Shown: one piece after another, positions 49,595 to 60,663 of the stretch
Numbering within the stretch: the first letter of the stretch is position 1
How the letters are laid out: each line of letters opens with the position of its first letter
NCBI GenBank assembly: GCA_958450365.1
Contig: CAUEEP010000909.1
Coordinates: 261,501 to 325,500 of the forward strand
Length of the DNA stretch: 64,000 nucleotides
Reading direction: 5' to 3'
From: Mesorhabditis belari
Taxonomy: Eukaryota; Nematoda; Chromadorea; Rhabditida; Rhabditidae
Notes under the pieces: generated by a model
The model's database searches: none
What the model saw: the letters and a program-made list of their open reading frames with translations, nothing else
Told to the model about the DNA's origin: nothing
Made by a program: the position numbers and the translations under genes

Positions 49595-50338
49595 ATGTTC
49601 TCGCGTGCAACTGTGAGTTCAATTTTAGATTGGAATTCAATTTGAATGGATCCCAATTGTTTTGTTCAGTACTAGACTGTTATTTTAACTTTTTGGTAGA
49701 TATATTTGTGACTCAATTCCAGGGAAAATCCGTTGGAAAAGGTGTGCAATCTATTCGTCAGTTTGCCTCTCAGCCCACCGAATCTCTCTTCATGATTTCA
49801 AGGAGAAAACAATGACAACGTGGGTTAAGCTTGCCTAATATATGATGCCTTAAAACTTGCCTAATATATGATCCAAAATGTTATTCTAGCCGTGGACCAA
49901 ACATGACTCAATATCTTGGATTAGCCACAGTGGCTGCTAGTGGAATCATTGCCTACAATTACCTGAAGCCGAAGCATATGGTGAGGAACTTTGACTCTGA
50001 CATTTCAGCGGTAAAAGCAAGGCTATAACTTGGAGGTCAGCAAGGTTATAATTTTCAGAATTTAGTCTAGTAAGTGGTAAATAGTCAATAGTCAAGTTGC
50101 AATAAAGCTCATTCGGATAATTCCTTTTTCAGAACCGTGATGAGCCCAATCAAAACTTGTTGAAGCCATCCTCGCACAGCATTGACAAGTGAGAGCTTTT
50201 GGAAATAAGGAATTGAGATGTAAATTTGAATCAAAGCTTACTGTAACTGAACAAAGATCTTAAAAGTTTTGTCTTGTGTAATACTACAACTTTAGAACCT
50301 CTCCCGCTTTGGCCGTGGATCGAGCTGCTCGTGAGTGA
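49595..50338 (+). CDS. Mini-mitofilin-like protein, cluster member B
   Basis: The exons are 49595-49612, 49723-49760, 49890-49980, 50133-50188 and 50296-50338, giving 81 residues. The N-terminus MFSRATGKSVGKGVQSIRHR is Arg/Lys/Ser-rich without acids, like a mitochondrial presequence. A Gly/Ala-rich span (YLGLATVAASGIIAYNYLKP) follows, then a polar tail ending VDRAARE. The first exon is 18 bases ending in phase 0 and the second ends in phase 2, exactly as in the MIC60 gene at 56.9 kb, and the span resembles its [18 protein letters not shown]. The second exon must use the GTTTGC donor at 49761; using the later donor at 49824 would bring in a TGA. AATAAA at about 50384 fits the 3' end. Function is inferred as inner-membrane. 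Confidence 0.65.
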
Positions 50339-51629
50339 ACTGATTTGGAGATAACGAAATCGTGTAAATATTGTATTGAGTTCAATAAATAATAGTTTGT
50401 AGCTAAGCTTGAGAAAAGACCTTATCATTGTCATTACCATTTAAAAATACACACATAATTGCTTGTGGCAAGTACTAAAAGCAAATACATACCACCAGGA
50501 AAATTGCAAAAAGAAGCAATTGCGCCTAAACCATAGAGACTTGATTTGAGCAAAACTTTGAGCTAATGGGCTAATGGGCTAACGAGCTTGAAAACAAAAG
50601 AGTATTAAAAGAACAAAAGAGATTTAAAACACCTTGCAATTTTGAAGAACTCAACCATTTCCCTATTGATACTTGCTTGATTTCATATTGATCTACCATA
50701 TTCCTCTTTAATTTTATTACTTTATAAAGCTATTTTCAAATATCTCGGTTTTGATGACTATCTTAACTTGGCAAAGGCAAAGGCAAAGGTAGGCTTAGAA
50801 CCGAATTAAAATCGAAGAGCCGAAGAGCCGAAGACCGAAAACCGAAAACCGAAAAAAAGTTAGAGCCGAAGGAATTCCAAAAGAAATTAGCAAAGAAAAA
50901 CATTAGGGATACTGATGTAAAGGGTTATTTTTCCCATATGGAGTGCTCTTTGTGTTTGAACCGAATCAAAATAGCAACAATAAATGGATCGAGAGTTTGT
51001 TTCTGAAATTGATCAATCTATAGGTCAACTATTTCCCAATCACTCAAAAACATCTCATTGTGAATGTCTGGAAATTTCCTCACAGACATCACCCATTCTG
51101 TACTTATTTGTTGTCTTGCACTTTCGGACCATTTTTCGGTTTCTCTCTTTTCTCTTTTCGAGAGAGAGCTGTTTACGAGGTGGTCTTTCTCTCGTCCTAT
51201 CCCCCTTTTCCTAAAAATCTTTTAAAATATTGAAGAAATTCTTGTCTGTTTTCATTTCTAAATGTTTGCGATGATGATAGAAACAATTTGTGTTAATCTT
51301 ATTTTCATTTAGACCAAATCCTTGCTACTTGTGTTGTAGTTGGTCAAGTTTATAAAGGAAACCATTTCAAACTATTCTTCAAATCTTATTCTTCAAAGCA
51401 ATGCTTTTAAAATACACTTTATACAAGTCCTTTATAGTTTTTTATACTTTTTAAAAGATTCGAATCTAACTTACTTTGTAAAGATTGACTATCTTATCTG
51501 TTAGTTCTCATTTCTGCTCCCTGACTCCTTCCAAATTTTCAACTCAATTGTGTCTTTGTATTTATCTTTTCATTCAAAGAAACTCATTCATGAGTTTTCA
51601 GATATATTTCAAATCAACAAATCAACAAA
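50339..51629. other. Intergenic region between cluster members B and C
   Basis: No gene is supported. Short GCAAAG- and CCGAAAA-type tandem repeats occur at 50770-50860. TTTTCAG at about 51594-51600 is the likely trans-splice acceptor of member C. Confidence 0.4.
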
Positions 51630-52326
51630 ATGAATCCCGTGGTTGGTACAATTTGCAATTAGAATATCTAAAAACTTTTTAGAAAAGAATTATTGCCATT
51701 TCGACAAGACATCAAGGAATGTCTGCTCCATTCAAGAATGATGGATTGCAGAAGTGAGTGAAAAATTAAAGTAACATTTTTAGAGTTATATGACCTTATT
51801 AGTCATTGGCAAACCACAAAAGATAACTGTTTTAGAAGCCCCAATCAGATTCCCTTCTATGGTCTTGTGGCTGCTGCTTTGGCCGGTGGAGGAGCTCTGG
51901 CCTACTATCGACCATTCTCGCATAAAGTGGGTTTAGAAAACTTTGCAAAAGATTTGGCAAGGAAATAAGCGTAGACGGCTTAAGCGATAGTACTTAGGCT
52001 TAGGCTTGGTAACAGTGTTTGTAAAAGATGCTAGCTTACTCAAATCATCGACAAATCATTTCAGGCTTCATCAAATGAAGGAAAACTCGAGAAGGCAAAG
52101 GAAGAAGGAGCAAAAGAACAAGGAAAAGAAGAGACAAAGGCACCGGGAAAGAATCAAGCTAATCCACAACAAGGACAAAAGGGAGGACCGGGAACGGCCA
52201 CTCCATCCAGTGGACAGGTGAACAAGAAATAAAAAGGTGAAAATAAGCAATTTAGTGATTGAATGGAACAGAAACTGTTTGGTGGTCAAACAATAGTGAA
52301 AATCATTTCAGGCACCTCGCTACTAG
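51630..52326 (+). CDS. Mini-mitofilin-like protein, cluster member C
   Basis: The exons are 51630-51641, 51683-51753, 51836-51926, 52065-52217 and 52312-52326, giving 113 residues in consistent phase. The first 12-base exon ends in phase 0 (intron 41 bases) and the second in phase 2. The N-terminus MNPVKRIIAISTRHQG is presequence-like. The span IPFYGLVAAALAGGGALAYY ends in YYRPF, comparable to the Y..P motif of the other members. The tail is hydrophilic: Lys/Glu-rich (KLEKAKEEGAKEQGKEETK), then Gln/Gly/Pro-rich, ending APRY. AATAAA (about 52499) lies about 100 bases before the next gene's acceptor, an operon-like spacing. Confidence 0.7.
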
Positions 52327-52611
52327 ACAGCAGTAAAGTACTATCCTTTCATCAAAATCAAGTGCATTTGATGCTCACCTTGTAAATGTTATGTGATTTC
52401 CCTAAACAAATTCTTTTATCCTTTTATCTTTTATCGTTTTACTGCATTCCCCAAACGCATTCCTATCCATTGTGTAATTGTTCCATTTCACTCCTTCAAT
52501 AAATATTGCAAGATTTTTTTGTTTTTCTCCAAGACGATCCATTTGGCGTTTTGATCTTGAAAAGTTAACTTTAAACTTCAAACTAGTTTATCTTTCAGTG
52601 AAAAACAAAAC

Positions 52612-54669
52612 ATGTTTCGCGCTACACCAGTGAGTTTTTCAGTTTTGCAGCCAATTCAAAATTTCAAGAACATCCGATACAAATCTTGAGAACGAAAAGG
52701 ATAACTAACAGTAACAAAAAGTATTCTAGAAGCCATCAAACCTATTAAAATCAACAACTAGAAGAGTTGGTACAACGATGAGAGAGGAGAGACCGACAAT
52801 GCCTCCACTAAAGACAGATCCACCTGGAGGGAAACCGCCAATGATGTGAGTGAACTATTCTTGACATGCTGTAAGACAAAAGTTGAACCGCAGTATTTCT
52901 AATTAAGCATGTTAAAAGTTTTCAGCGGTGAGACGGCCAAGTTCTTGGCAGGAGCGGCGACAGTTTCGACTCTCGGATATTTTGCCTACGCCCACTTCAA
53001 CCCAAGGCGTCAGCCAAATTACCGGGTAGCTTTTGTGTTTTGTAAGGCACAAAACGATTGTCCGTATTCCGTTTATTAATATATTTGCGACGAAGTAAGC
53101 TCGGCTGCCGACTTTTGCGACTTTTGCTCGGCTGCCGTTTCGGACGGCGGTGCTCTATGATAGCTGTGGTTCTCAAAATTTGTACCTGGGGGTTTTCAAG
53201 GGTGCTGATTTCAGAATTACTACTATCTTCATTATTTCTATCCGGCGCCTAAATAACGTATTTTTTGTCAAACTAAAAACCTATCTTTTTCGGTTATGAC
53301 TGGCAGAAGACGGTTAAGACGATTTCATGCCGCTTTTTCCTACGAGCGACATGAAAAGAACGCACAATCAGGGTGAAAAAGGAAAACCTTGAGGGTTTTC
53401 GTATCAAAAAAATTAATAACTCTTTTCAAATTCAAGATTTTTTTCAATTTCTTTTCAGATATTTGATCTATAGATATTTTTCAACGTTTTGATAATAAAA
53501 TAAGTTCATATCGGTTAAACAGAGAATTTTAAAGGGGCTACCAAAGATCGGAAAACGTTCAAGAGCTTAGAGTTGGTTACATTTAAAAATCGATCTATTG
53601 ATCAAAATTCAAATTCAAAATTGATCAAATTGATCAAAACGCAACCTTTTTGTGTACGAAAACTATTTTGGATTTTTTTAAAAATTTTATTTTGGTTTGA
53701 TTTTGGAAAGATTTTTGGTTTAATTTTATGTTTGAAAACAAGTCAACTGGATGTTTAGGAAAAAGTTTTCCCTTAGAATCTCATCGTGGCCTTTAGTTAC
53801 TCCTATAAAATTTTCTACAAGACCAATGTGAACTTTATTTATTATCAAAACGTTGGAAGATACCTATAGATCAAGTAACTGAAGAGAGATCGAAAAGGAC
53901 TTGAATTTGAAGAAATTTATCCGATGGGGTAGCACAAGGAACCACAAAATATTGTAACAACTGGGTCGTCCCGGGGGCCAGATAACATGGGGACCACCCG
54001 TGTTCCCCATTGTCGTGCATGTGTTAAATATACTTTCAAAGTGTCCCCTTAAGCTTTAGTTGAACATTTTTTAATTTTGTGTAAAGATTCAAACAAATGG
54101 ATACCTATGAAAGCTACGAAGCCCCGCTCCTTTTTCTGCGTAGCTTTTTCGTAGCTGCCCCCTTTGTTTGAAATTCCCCACGGGACTAGAAGATATTCAG
54201 CTAAGTGGGCAAGGGGGACACTTTGAAAGTATAGTGTAAAACTCCTTTTTAGCCAGACGCAAAGGCTCCAGACACAAAAGAGGCGATCGATTCAGCGATG
54301 AATAAAAGCATGTGAGTTGGAAAACTGGTAGCAAGAATAGAAAATTATGAAATAACTGAAAGAGATCATAATAAAAAGATGCTCATTGTTTTACAGAGTT
54401 CCTCCAATGGTGACAATCAGTGATCCGAGTCCGGAAGAAAGGGGAAAGGTGACGTGCAAATTGATGTAGATAAAATGAGAGATGAGTCGAGCGTTAGTTT
54501 TTTAAATCTTTTGTAGGATTTTAGCAGTCTAATGCATTTTTAACATATTTTAAGCCTTATAAGTGCCTAGCAGAATAGTCTTGAAATCCTATGAGACTTG
54601 TTTAACTGAAAACTTTAGTTCGCGGCAATGGCGGACACCGTTGCAGCTGGCCCCTCTTCAGTCATGTAA
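52612..54669 (+). CDS. Mini-mitofilin-like protein, cluster member D
   Basis: The exons are 52612-52629, 52740-52846, 52926-53025, 54253-54311, 54397-54448 and 54619-54669, giving 128 residues in consistent phase. The first exon is 18 bases ending in phase 0, the second ends in phase 2, as in MIC60. The N-terminus MFRATPKPSNLLKSTTRRVG is presequence-like, followed by a Pro-rich linker. The span (FLAGAATVSTLGYFAYAHFN) is followed by PRRQPNYR. The tail (APDTKEAIDSAM, ISDPSPEERGKFAAMAD) is hydrophilic and probably faces the intermembrane space if topology follows MIC60. A 1.2-kb intron holds inserted repeats. A TTTCAG at about 52593-52598 marks the leader acceptor. Confidence 0.7.
54030..54232. 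mobile_element. Short TIR element in member D intron
   Basis: ATACTTTCAAAGTGTCCCCT and AAGGGGGACACTTTGAAAGTAT form about 21-base terminal inverted repeats with a non-complementary interior. This fits a small non-autonomous DNA element. Confidence 0.65.
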
Positions 54670-55305
54670 AAAACGCTTCGAGTTATATTTTTTGTTGTGT
54701 TTTTATTTTTTTGCAATGTCAATCAGTTTTTAAAAATTTCTGCTTTTTTGATCACAGATTCAGTGCAATAACTCTACCAGAAATTTTCAGATGTCGGGTT
54801 TGCAAAAGTCAAATGACTATTTGGTTAAGTTTACTATCAGCTACAAATGATTAAATCTTAGAAAGATTGAAGCCACCAAAAATGCAAGTTTAATTACACC
54901 ACAGAATGAAACGAAGACATTGCAAAAATTTTGTTATGGTGAAAAAGGTGCATTCTATTCTGCGCCCTTTCTCCCGTACCCTCCATATTGCCAAAAACGT
55001 TTTTGGTATTATTGCGTTTCTTTGCTCTTCAGGATTGATTCGTTTCGTTTTTGTGTCGTACAAACAAATGGAAAACATTATATTTGTTCTTGTACTCATT
55101 TAAAGATTGAATCTTTCGCTCAAAAAGTTATTGGAAAACATTTTGCAGAATCGATAATATTTTGCTGGTAGAACAAAAAGATTCATATTAAGGTATAAGA
55201 GATCGTTGTTACTTTTTACAGGAATAATTTTTGATTAACGCCTTTATTTTTGGTTTTTTCTTCTTAACTTTTCGATTGCTAATCTTTTCATTTTTTTCAG
55301 GGCGA
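54670..55305. other. Intergenic region before nuo-4
   Basis: Overlapping short frames near 54890-55171 have no splice support and are not called. TTTTTTTCAG at 55291-55300 is a likely trans-splice acceptor six bases before the nuo-4 start. Confidence 0.45.
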
Positions 55306-56631
55306 ATGGTGGTGTATGACCGAGTGAGTTCGCTCGCGGTTCGGCGGCTTCTCGCGCCAGCGGGGGCCCTCAAACAAGGATGGAAGGGTGGCGAACAACA
55401 GATGCGATCCATCGTCCACAAATCGATCCTTCAACTCCCGGAAAACTACCCTCAACCATGGGACTACAAGAATAAAGGATATCAATACACGGATGCGCCA
55501 TTCGATTGCACGCAGGACCGTTTCACGCAGAATTCACGTCTCATCGTTGTTGAGGGAAACGTCGCTTCCGGAAAATCGTCTCTTGCTCGTCAATTGGCTG
55601 ATCAACTCGGCTTCTATCACATGCCCGAGTTCAAGATGGACGATGTGCTCATTGATCGATACGGGAATGATCTTCGCAAGTTCTATCACTTGTTTCCAAA
55701 GAGATTCCGCATTCCCGATATGCAGATGTTCTACAAGAATCCAATGGATGAACTGTCGGCGGCCATGCAAGAGAGAATCTTCCGGTGTCGATTCGATCAA
55801 TATCTCAACGCTTTGGCTCACATCATGAATACGGGACAAGGAGTGGTATTGGAGAGGGCTCCCCATTCGGATTTCGTCTTCGCGAACGCAATGCGAGCCA
55901 AGAACTACATCGGACACGAGTTCTTCAAGTACTACTACTTTGTGCGGAAGAATGCTTTACCAAAGCTCAACTTTTGGCCACATCTTGTCATCTATTTGGA
56001 TGTCCCAGTGGCAAAGTGCATGGAGAACATCCGAAAACGAGGCAAAGTTGAGGAAATTGCTTGTCTGGATGAGGAGTACTTGGGAACGATCGAGGAATCG
56101 TACAAGGATTCACTCCGCGAGTATCGAAAACATTCGAAAATTCTTGCATTTGACTGGTCGACACCGGGAGATGTTGACAGTGTGGTTGAAGACATTGAGG
56201 CCACTGATCTGGACTTTTTCGAATGGCACAGTGGAGATGTGTTTGAGGAGTGGCATGCTCCAGTCGATGAGATCACCTGGAATGGCTGGAGACAATACGT
56301 CACTTCCAAGAGCAACGCCCACTTCTATGCCTTTGATGGAATTGAAACACATGACGTTGGCGAGTTGTACATCAACCCTCGAGATGCCGGTCATTTCTTG
56401 CAAGTAATGCGACAAGAAGTGCTCAAGTCACCATACGCCTATGGATACAATCTGAAGAAAGGCGATGAAATGGCAGGAATGGACAACTGGAGGACGTTCC
56501 ACGTGTTACCTGAGAAATGGTACGAGTATTGGTGGAAAGAGCTGTGGTACGATAACTGGAACGCCATGGAGCTCGTTATAGATCCACAAATGAAGAACCT
56601 CGACCCAGATTACCTACACGCTCATCATTAA
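55306..56631 (+). CDS. nuo-4: NDUFA10-type complex I subunit
   Basis: A single uninterrupted frame of 441 residues; the start ATG is chosen because it directly follows a strong TTTTTTTCAG acceptor. The N-terminus (VSSLAVRRLLAPAGALKQGW) is an amphipathic, Arg-containing mitochondrial presequence. Residues 78-92 carry RLIVVEGNVASGKSS, the P-loop-like segment of the deoxynucleoside-kinase fold that NDUFA10 (42-kDa subunit) retains. Further family blocks include MPEFKMDDVLIDRYG, GQGVVLERAPHSDFVF and PHLVIYLDVPVAKC. The subunit is an accessory protein of NADH:ubiquinone oxidoreductase on the matrix side. Unusually for this window it has no intron and a more GC-rich coding style than its neighbours. 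The next gene, MIC60, follows after 250 bases on the same strand. Confidence 0.95.
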   Translation: MVVYDRVSSLAVRRLLAPAGALKQGWKGGEQQMRSIVHKSILQLPENYPQPWDYKNKGYQYTDAPFDCTQDRFTQNSRLIVVEGNVASGKSSLARQLADQLGFYHMPEFKMDDVLIDRYGNDLRKFYHLFPKRFRIPDMQMFYKNPMDELSAAMQERIFRCRFDQYLNALAHIMNTGQGVVLERAPHSDFVFANAMRAKNYIGHEFFKYYYFVRKNALPKLNFWPHLVIYLDVPVAKCMENIRKRGKVEEIACLDEEYLGTIEESYKDSLREYRKHSKILAFDWSTPGDVDSVVEDIEATDLDFFEWHSGDVFEEWHAPVDEITWNGWRQYVTSKSNAHFYAFDGIETHDVGELYINPRDAGHFLQVMRQEVLKSPYAYGYNLKKGDEMAGMDNWRTFHVLPEKWYEYWWKELWYDNWNAMELVIDPQMKNLDPDYLHAHH

Positions 56632-56812
56632 AACGAAACTGCAAAAAGTCATTTTTGGTAGCATTCGTGATATGTAAAATTTTGTTTTTAATTTTTTTTT
56701 GTGTTCCTGTTTGGTTAATTTTGCGAATAGGAAATGCGTTGGTAGAGCTAGCTATGATAAGAGTTAAATGTCCATTTTTGGATTTGTCTTTGTTTAGTAA
56801 CTGTATTTAATG

Positions 56813-56825
56813 AATAAATTTACAG
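56813..56825 (+). promoter_or_regulatory. Poly(A) signal abutting trans-splice acceptor
   Basis: AATAAA (56813-56818) for nuo-4 is followed directly by TTTACAG (ending 56825), the apparent leader acceptor for the MIC60 gene starting at 56881. Close coupling of 3'-end formation and trans-splicing is typical of nematode operons. Confidence 0.5.
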
Positions 56826-56880
56826 GTAATCATATCCCGACAAGAAGAGGGATAGGCCAGAAGAAGAAAAGACGGAAAGG

Positions 56881-59800
56881 ATGTTGCGTGCTGCTACGGT
56901 GAGAGTTTTAACTATGATCAAATATAATTGCTTATTCATTAAGCTACTTAAATTATAGCGTAGTTAAAGCCACAAAAGTTTCAGGTTTTAATTTTGTTTG
57001 TTTTAGAAAGAGTCGGTGCGTAGTGGAGCAAAATGGGTTCGCTCGAATTCGACCGGACCTTCTCCCATTCCTCCACCGATCCCTTCGCGAACTACTGGGT
57101 AAAAATTTTTATTTTTTGCTAGCGCGTTAATTACTCGCAAATAGTAAAGCTGCATTCTGCATTCGAAAAATTATAACTCTTTGTTTTAGCAAAAGCGGGA
57201 GCGGTCTGAAGTGGATGCTCGGACTAACGACGGTTGCTGCGGGAGGAACAATTGGATACGCCTATTATGATCCCGAGTTCCGAAACAAAGTGGAGACAAC
57301 GATCCCTCAAACGAAAGATGTATTCAATGCGATCATTGGGAAACCACATCATAAGTAAATTTTTGTTTTTTTTCAACTAAGCTTTTCATTTTAGGATTGC
57401 TCTACCAGCTGCTCCAGTATCAACTTTACAACCTGCTGCAATTAAGTCGAAAGAAAAAGTTTGTTAATGAATTTCTGTGTAAAAGCTTTGAATTTATAGG
57501 TGTTACCGCCACTAGAAGTCCACAAGCCGCCACCAGTTGCCAAGAAACCGGCGGTTGAAGTGGATGCAGTTGATGTGAGCTGATTGTCCCTTTTTATCGT
57601 TTCAATTTTTTAGGTTCACAAGAAAAATGCCGATCTTGTGCATACTAAGCCCAGCGAAGAGCTTGTGAAGATTAGAAATAAACGTAAGTTGAGCAATTAT
57701 ATCTAAGAGTGATATGAGTTTTAATAAATTTAGAACTGGAGAATCGGCTGATTGCTGCCTTACGAGCTGCTGAAACACATGTGCAAACGGCTAGTGAGGC
57801 GAAATTGCAAACGATTCGGGTAAGTCGTTTTTTTTCGGTTTCACAGCAGGTTGGGAAACTGATGAAATTTGGCGCAATTCTTTGCTGAAATCGATAACTA
57901 CCTACATTCAACTATTTTTTATTTAGGCAATCAACGATCATGCAGCCTGTTTGAAGAAAACCGTTGATGATGGACCTAACGCTGATTGGGAAAAAGTATG
58001 ATTTTGTAGTGGGCTTTTAAGTATTTGCACTTCTAGGTGACGCAAGCGTTGCAAAGAGCTGAGGGACTGTCGGCGGTTGATACAAGAACGGAAGTCGATG
58101 GACGGAATCAAATTGACGTTTTGAGAACAGTTAGTGAATTGGTGATTCATGGTTAATGACTTGCGTAGGTGATTTCTGAAGGAAAATCCGATCAAAGCAC
58201 CCTCGCCAATCCTCTCCTTATCAATGCTACGGAGTCCGCTAACAAATTCCAACATCAACTCGACGAATTAAATAACTTGGTGCACAAGGTGGGCAATCTG
58301 AATGCCAAAGTTAATAAATCGCAAATCAGCAGAAACTTACGTATTTTCATTAATTTATCTTGTAAATTTCAGGCACGACAAGAATCGACAATTCTAAACC
58401 AATACAAAGAATTGATTGCTCGTTCTCGTCAACAATTTGCTCTTGAAGTAAAGAGTATTCTGCCGGCTGTAGACCTTGAAGCAAAGGGAAAGAATTTAAA
58501 TGAGGTGTGGTTGCTTTTTAACAATGCCTACAAAGGATTTCAGGATGAGCTGAATGCGCTGATTGCTCACGCACATCTTCGAGTTGACCAATTGAGGAGG
58601 CAACTGACTGAGCAACAGGTACACTCTTCAGCGCATATCGACCTACATAGTATTTTAGCTCCGAGAAGAACAGCACATCGCTAAAGCCATAGAACAACAA
58701 AGAGTGGCCGATGAAAAAATTGCTCAAGAAACGCTACATATCGAACTACAGCGAGTGGAGGCACAAAAGGATGTGGAAGTCGAGAAACAAGTTGGTTTTG
58801 GTCGTATTATTATTTAGCAATTGAAGTTGAAATATGATCACAAGTGGTTAAATAATTTTAAATTTTCTTTCAGGTGCTGTCGACTCGTTCAAATTGGGAG
58901 GTAGAACTTGAGGATCGCTTGAAGAGAGCCGCTGGAGCGCATTCTGAACATCTTGAACAAGTGTGTTTATGTTATTAACCTTTTATTGTGTATATTAGGT
59001 GATTCGCACTCAGCGTCAACTCTTCGAAATCGAACACAATCAGAAAGTTGAAGAGGTTTGCTTTGATAGAGATACTAGCAGCATTTATTTTGTAGGCAGT
59101 TCTTATCGAGCGATCGCATCACACAAAAGCTGTCGGGCAGGCTTTGTCAAGATTAGAAGGAATTGAAACTGTGCTGAATAGTCGTGTTGCTTTGGTAAGT
59201 TGACTTGTTATATATAAAACTATAAGCAATTTAAGGACGCGGAAAATCGACGCTCAAAACAGTTTTGGATTGCATGTCACAATTTGATTGACACAATTGT
59301 TCACGGAAGAAAAGGTGAGAGGCTTATATTTTTACTTCATTATAAATTTTAGCTGGAGCAACAATGGATGAACGAAGAGCGCCACTTGGAGACAATTTGA
59401 AAGTGTTGGAAGAGGTTGGCGCTCTTGCCTTAAATTACTGAATATTAAGTTTTAGCACGATTAGGCATGCTACTTACCTATAACATTATGTTTTAGGTCA
59501 ACCCAGATGATAATTTCGTTTCGACGATCATCCATGCATTCCCCGATCAAGCTACATCAAATGGAGTGTACACAGAATTGGACTTGAAGAGTCGATTCAA
59601 CAAAGTGAGACTTTGCACTAGATTTGATAGTAACAGCCCATTACCTTAATTTCATGTAACATCTTTTAGTTATATCGATCTGGACGTCGAACCGCCTGGG
59701 TGGATGAAAATGGGGGATCGCTATCCAAGTACACTTGGTCATATATCCGATCTGTGTTGAGCCTTGAATTGCCCTACAACTTCAGAAAGGATGATAAATT

Positions 59801-60158
59801 TGACCCAGTGGTTATTGACAATCTTGAGGTTGATTTTTTTTCTCATTTTTGGGATTTAACTTTTTCTAGGTGCTTTCTCGGGCGAAATGGTATGTCGAGC
59901 AAAACGATTTTGCTTCAGCTATAAAGTTGCTTCATTTGTTGCAGGTTTGTTTGTGCTGATCATTTATAGAAAGTAGCTGATTCTAAAGTAGGAAGGTTTA
60001 AAGTTGCTATAGTTGACTTAAAATTATATGTTTAGGGTCAACCCCGATTGCTGGCTCGCGACTGGATCGTGGATGCTCGGACCCATTTGGAGACTCGCCT
60101 TTTGGTCGAGCTCCTTATTAGTCACGCCGCGATCCAATCGATTCGCAGCACCTACTAA
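56881..60158 (+). CDS. immt-1: MICOS subunit MIC60 / mitofilin
   Basis: Twenty-two small exons in consistent phase give 679 residues. Exons start at 56881, 57007, 57190, 57395, 57500, 57614, 57734, 57927, 58037, 58169, 58373, 58544, 58659, 58874, 58999, 59096, 59236, 59353, 59497, 59670, 59870 and 60036. Residues 1-36 form a presequence (MLRAAT, then [15 protein letters not shown]). One inner-membrane span lies at about 43-62 ([19 protein letters not shown]) followed by DPEFRNKVE, the conserved 'Y.d..FR..vE.tiP' block of MIC60. Next comes a long coiled coil (about 180-450: KLREEQ..., [15 protein letters not shown]). The C-terminal mitofilin domain ends with [23 protein letters not shown]60 is the core scaffold of cristae junctions. 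The symbol follows C. elegans, which has two genes (immt-1 and immt-2); which one this matches is not decided. Confidence 0.93.
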
Positions 60159-60663
60159 TTACAAAACGGTGATCATTTTTGCTGAATATCGTGTGCATTG
60201 TAGAGATTTTCTCCTGTTTTATTGGCTCTTTAAGTTTTCGATTTCTAGCGTAGTTTAGCCTAGAATTGTAGTGATTTTTGTTGTTTTGCTGCCTTGTATT
60301 TTTTGTTTATAATTTCCTGGTGGTTTCTTTTGATTGTAATTTAACGAAATGATAGGCATCACATTACTCAAATAGTTGAACGAAATAAGAGAGCTCGATT
60401 TCTACCCCGTTGAGATGCAGGTCCTGTACTAATAAAATCATTTTATTTTTATTCAGAGATGATATTGAGGCCTATCAAATGTTATACAAACAATAAACAC
60501 TATTTGCATTTAAAATGGGATGCCCGTATTCGAGTAGAGAACAATTGATTGGATAAGTTTTTGATTGGATGGAAAGGCAATAGAATTTGGCAAGATATAG
60601 AAGTAAGATCTGAATGGGATGACACGTTTGCATTTAAGGCCGAAATTCCTTTTGTTTTTGATA
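60159..60663. other. Convergent intergenic region
   Basis: 3' flanks of the MIC60 gene (+) and the small minus-strand gene. AATAAA-like sequence occurs on both strands (e.g. 60430 and 60492). No further gene is supported. Confidence 0.4.

Noticed and set aside
49723..49823. In-frame TGA (49813-49815) in cluster member B, suggesting a pseudogene or recoding
   Set aside because: A GTTTGC donor at 49761 ends the exon in phase 2 and joins the membrane exon cleanly, so the stop is intronic.
54890..55171. Overlapping frames before nuo-4 as a fifth small mitochondrial gene
   Set aside because: No short phase-0 first exon, no phase-2 second exon and no Gly/Ala-rich span; composition not protein-like.
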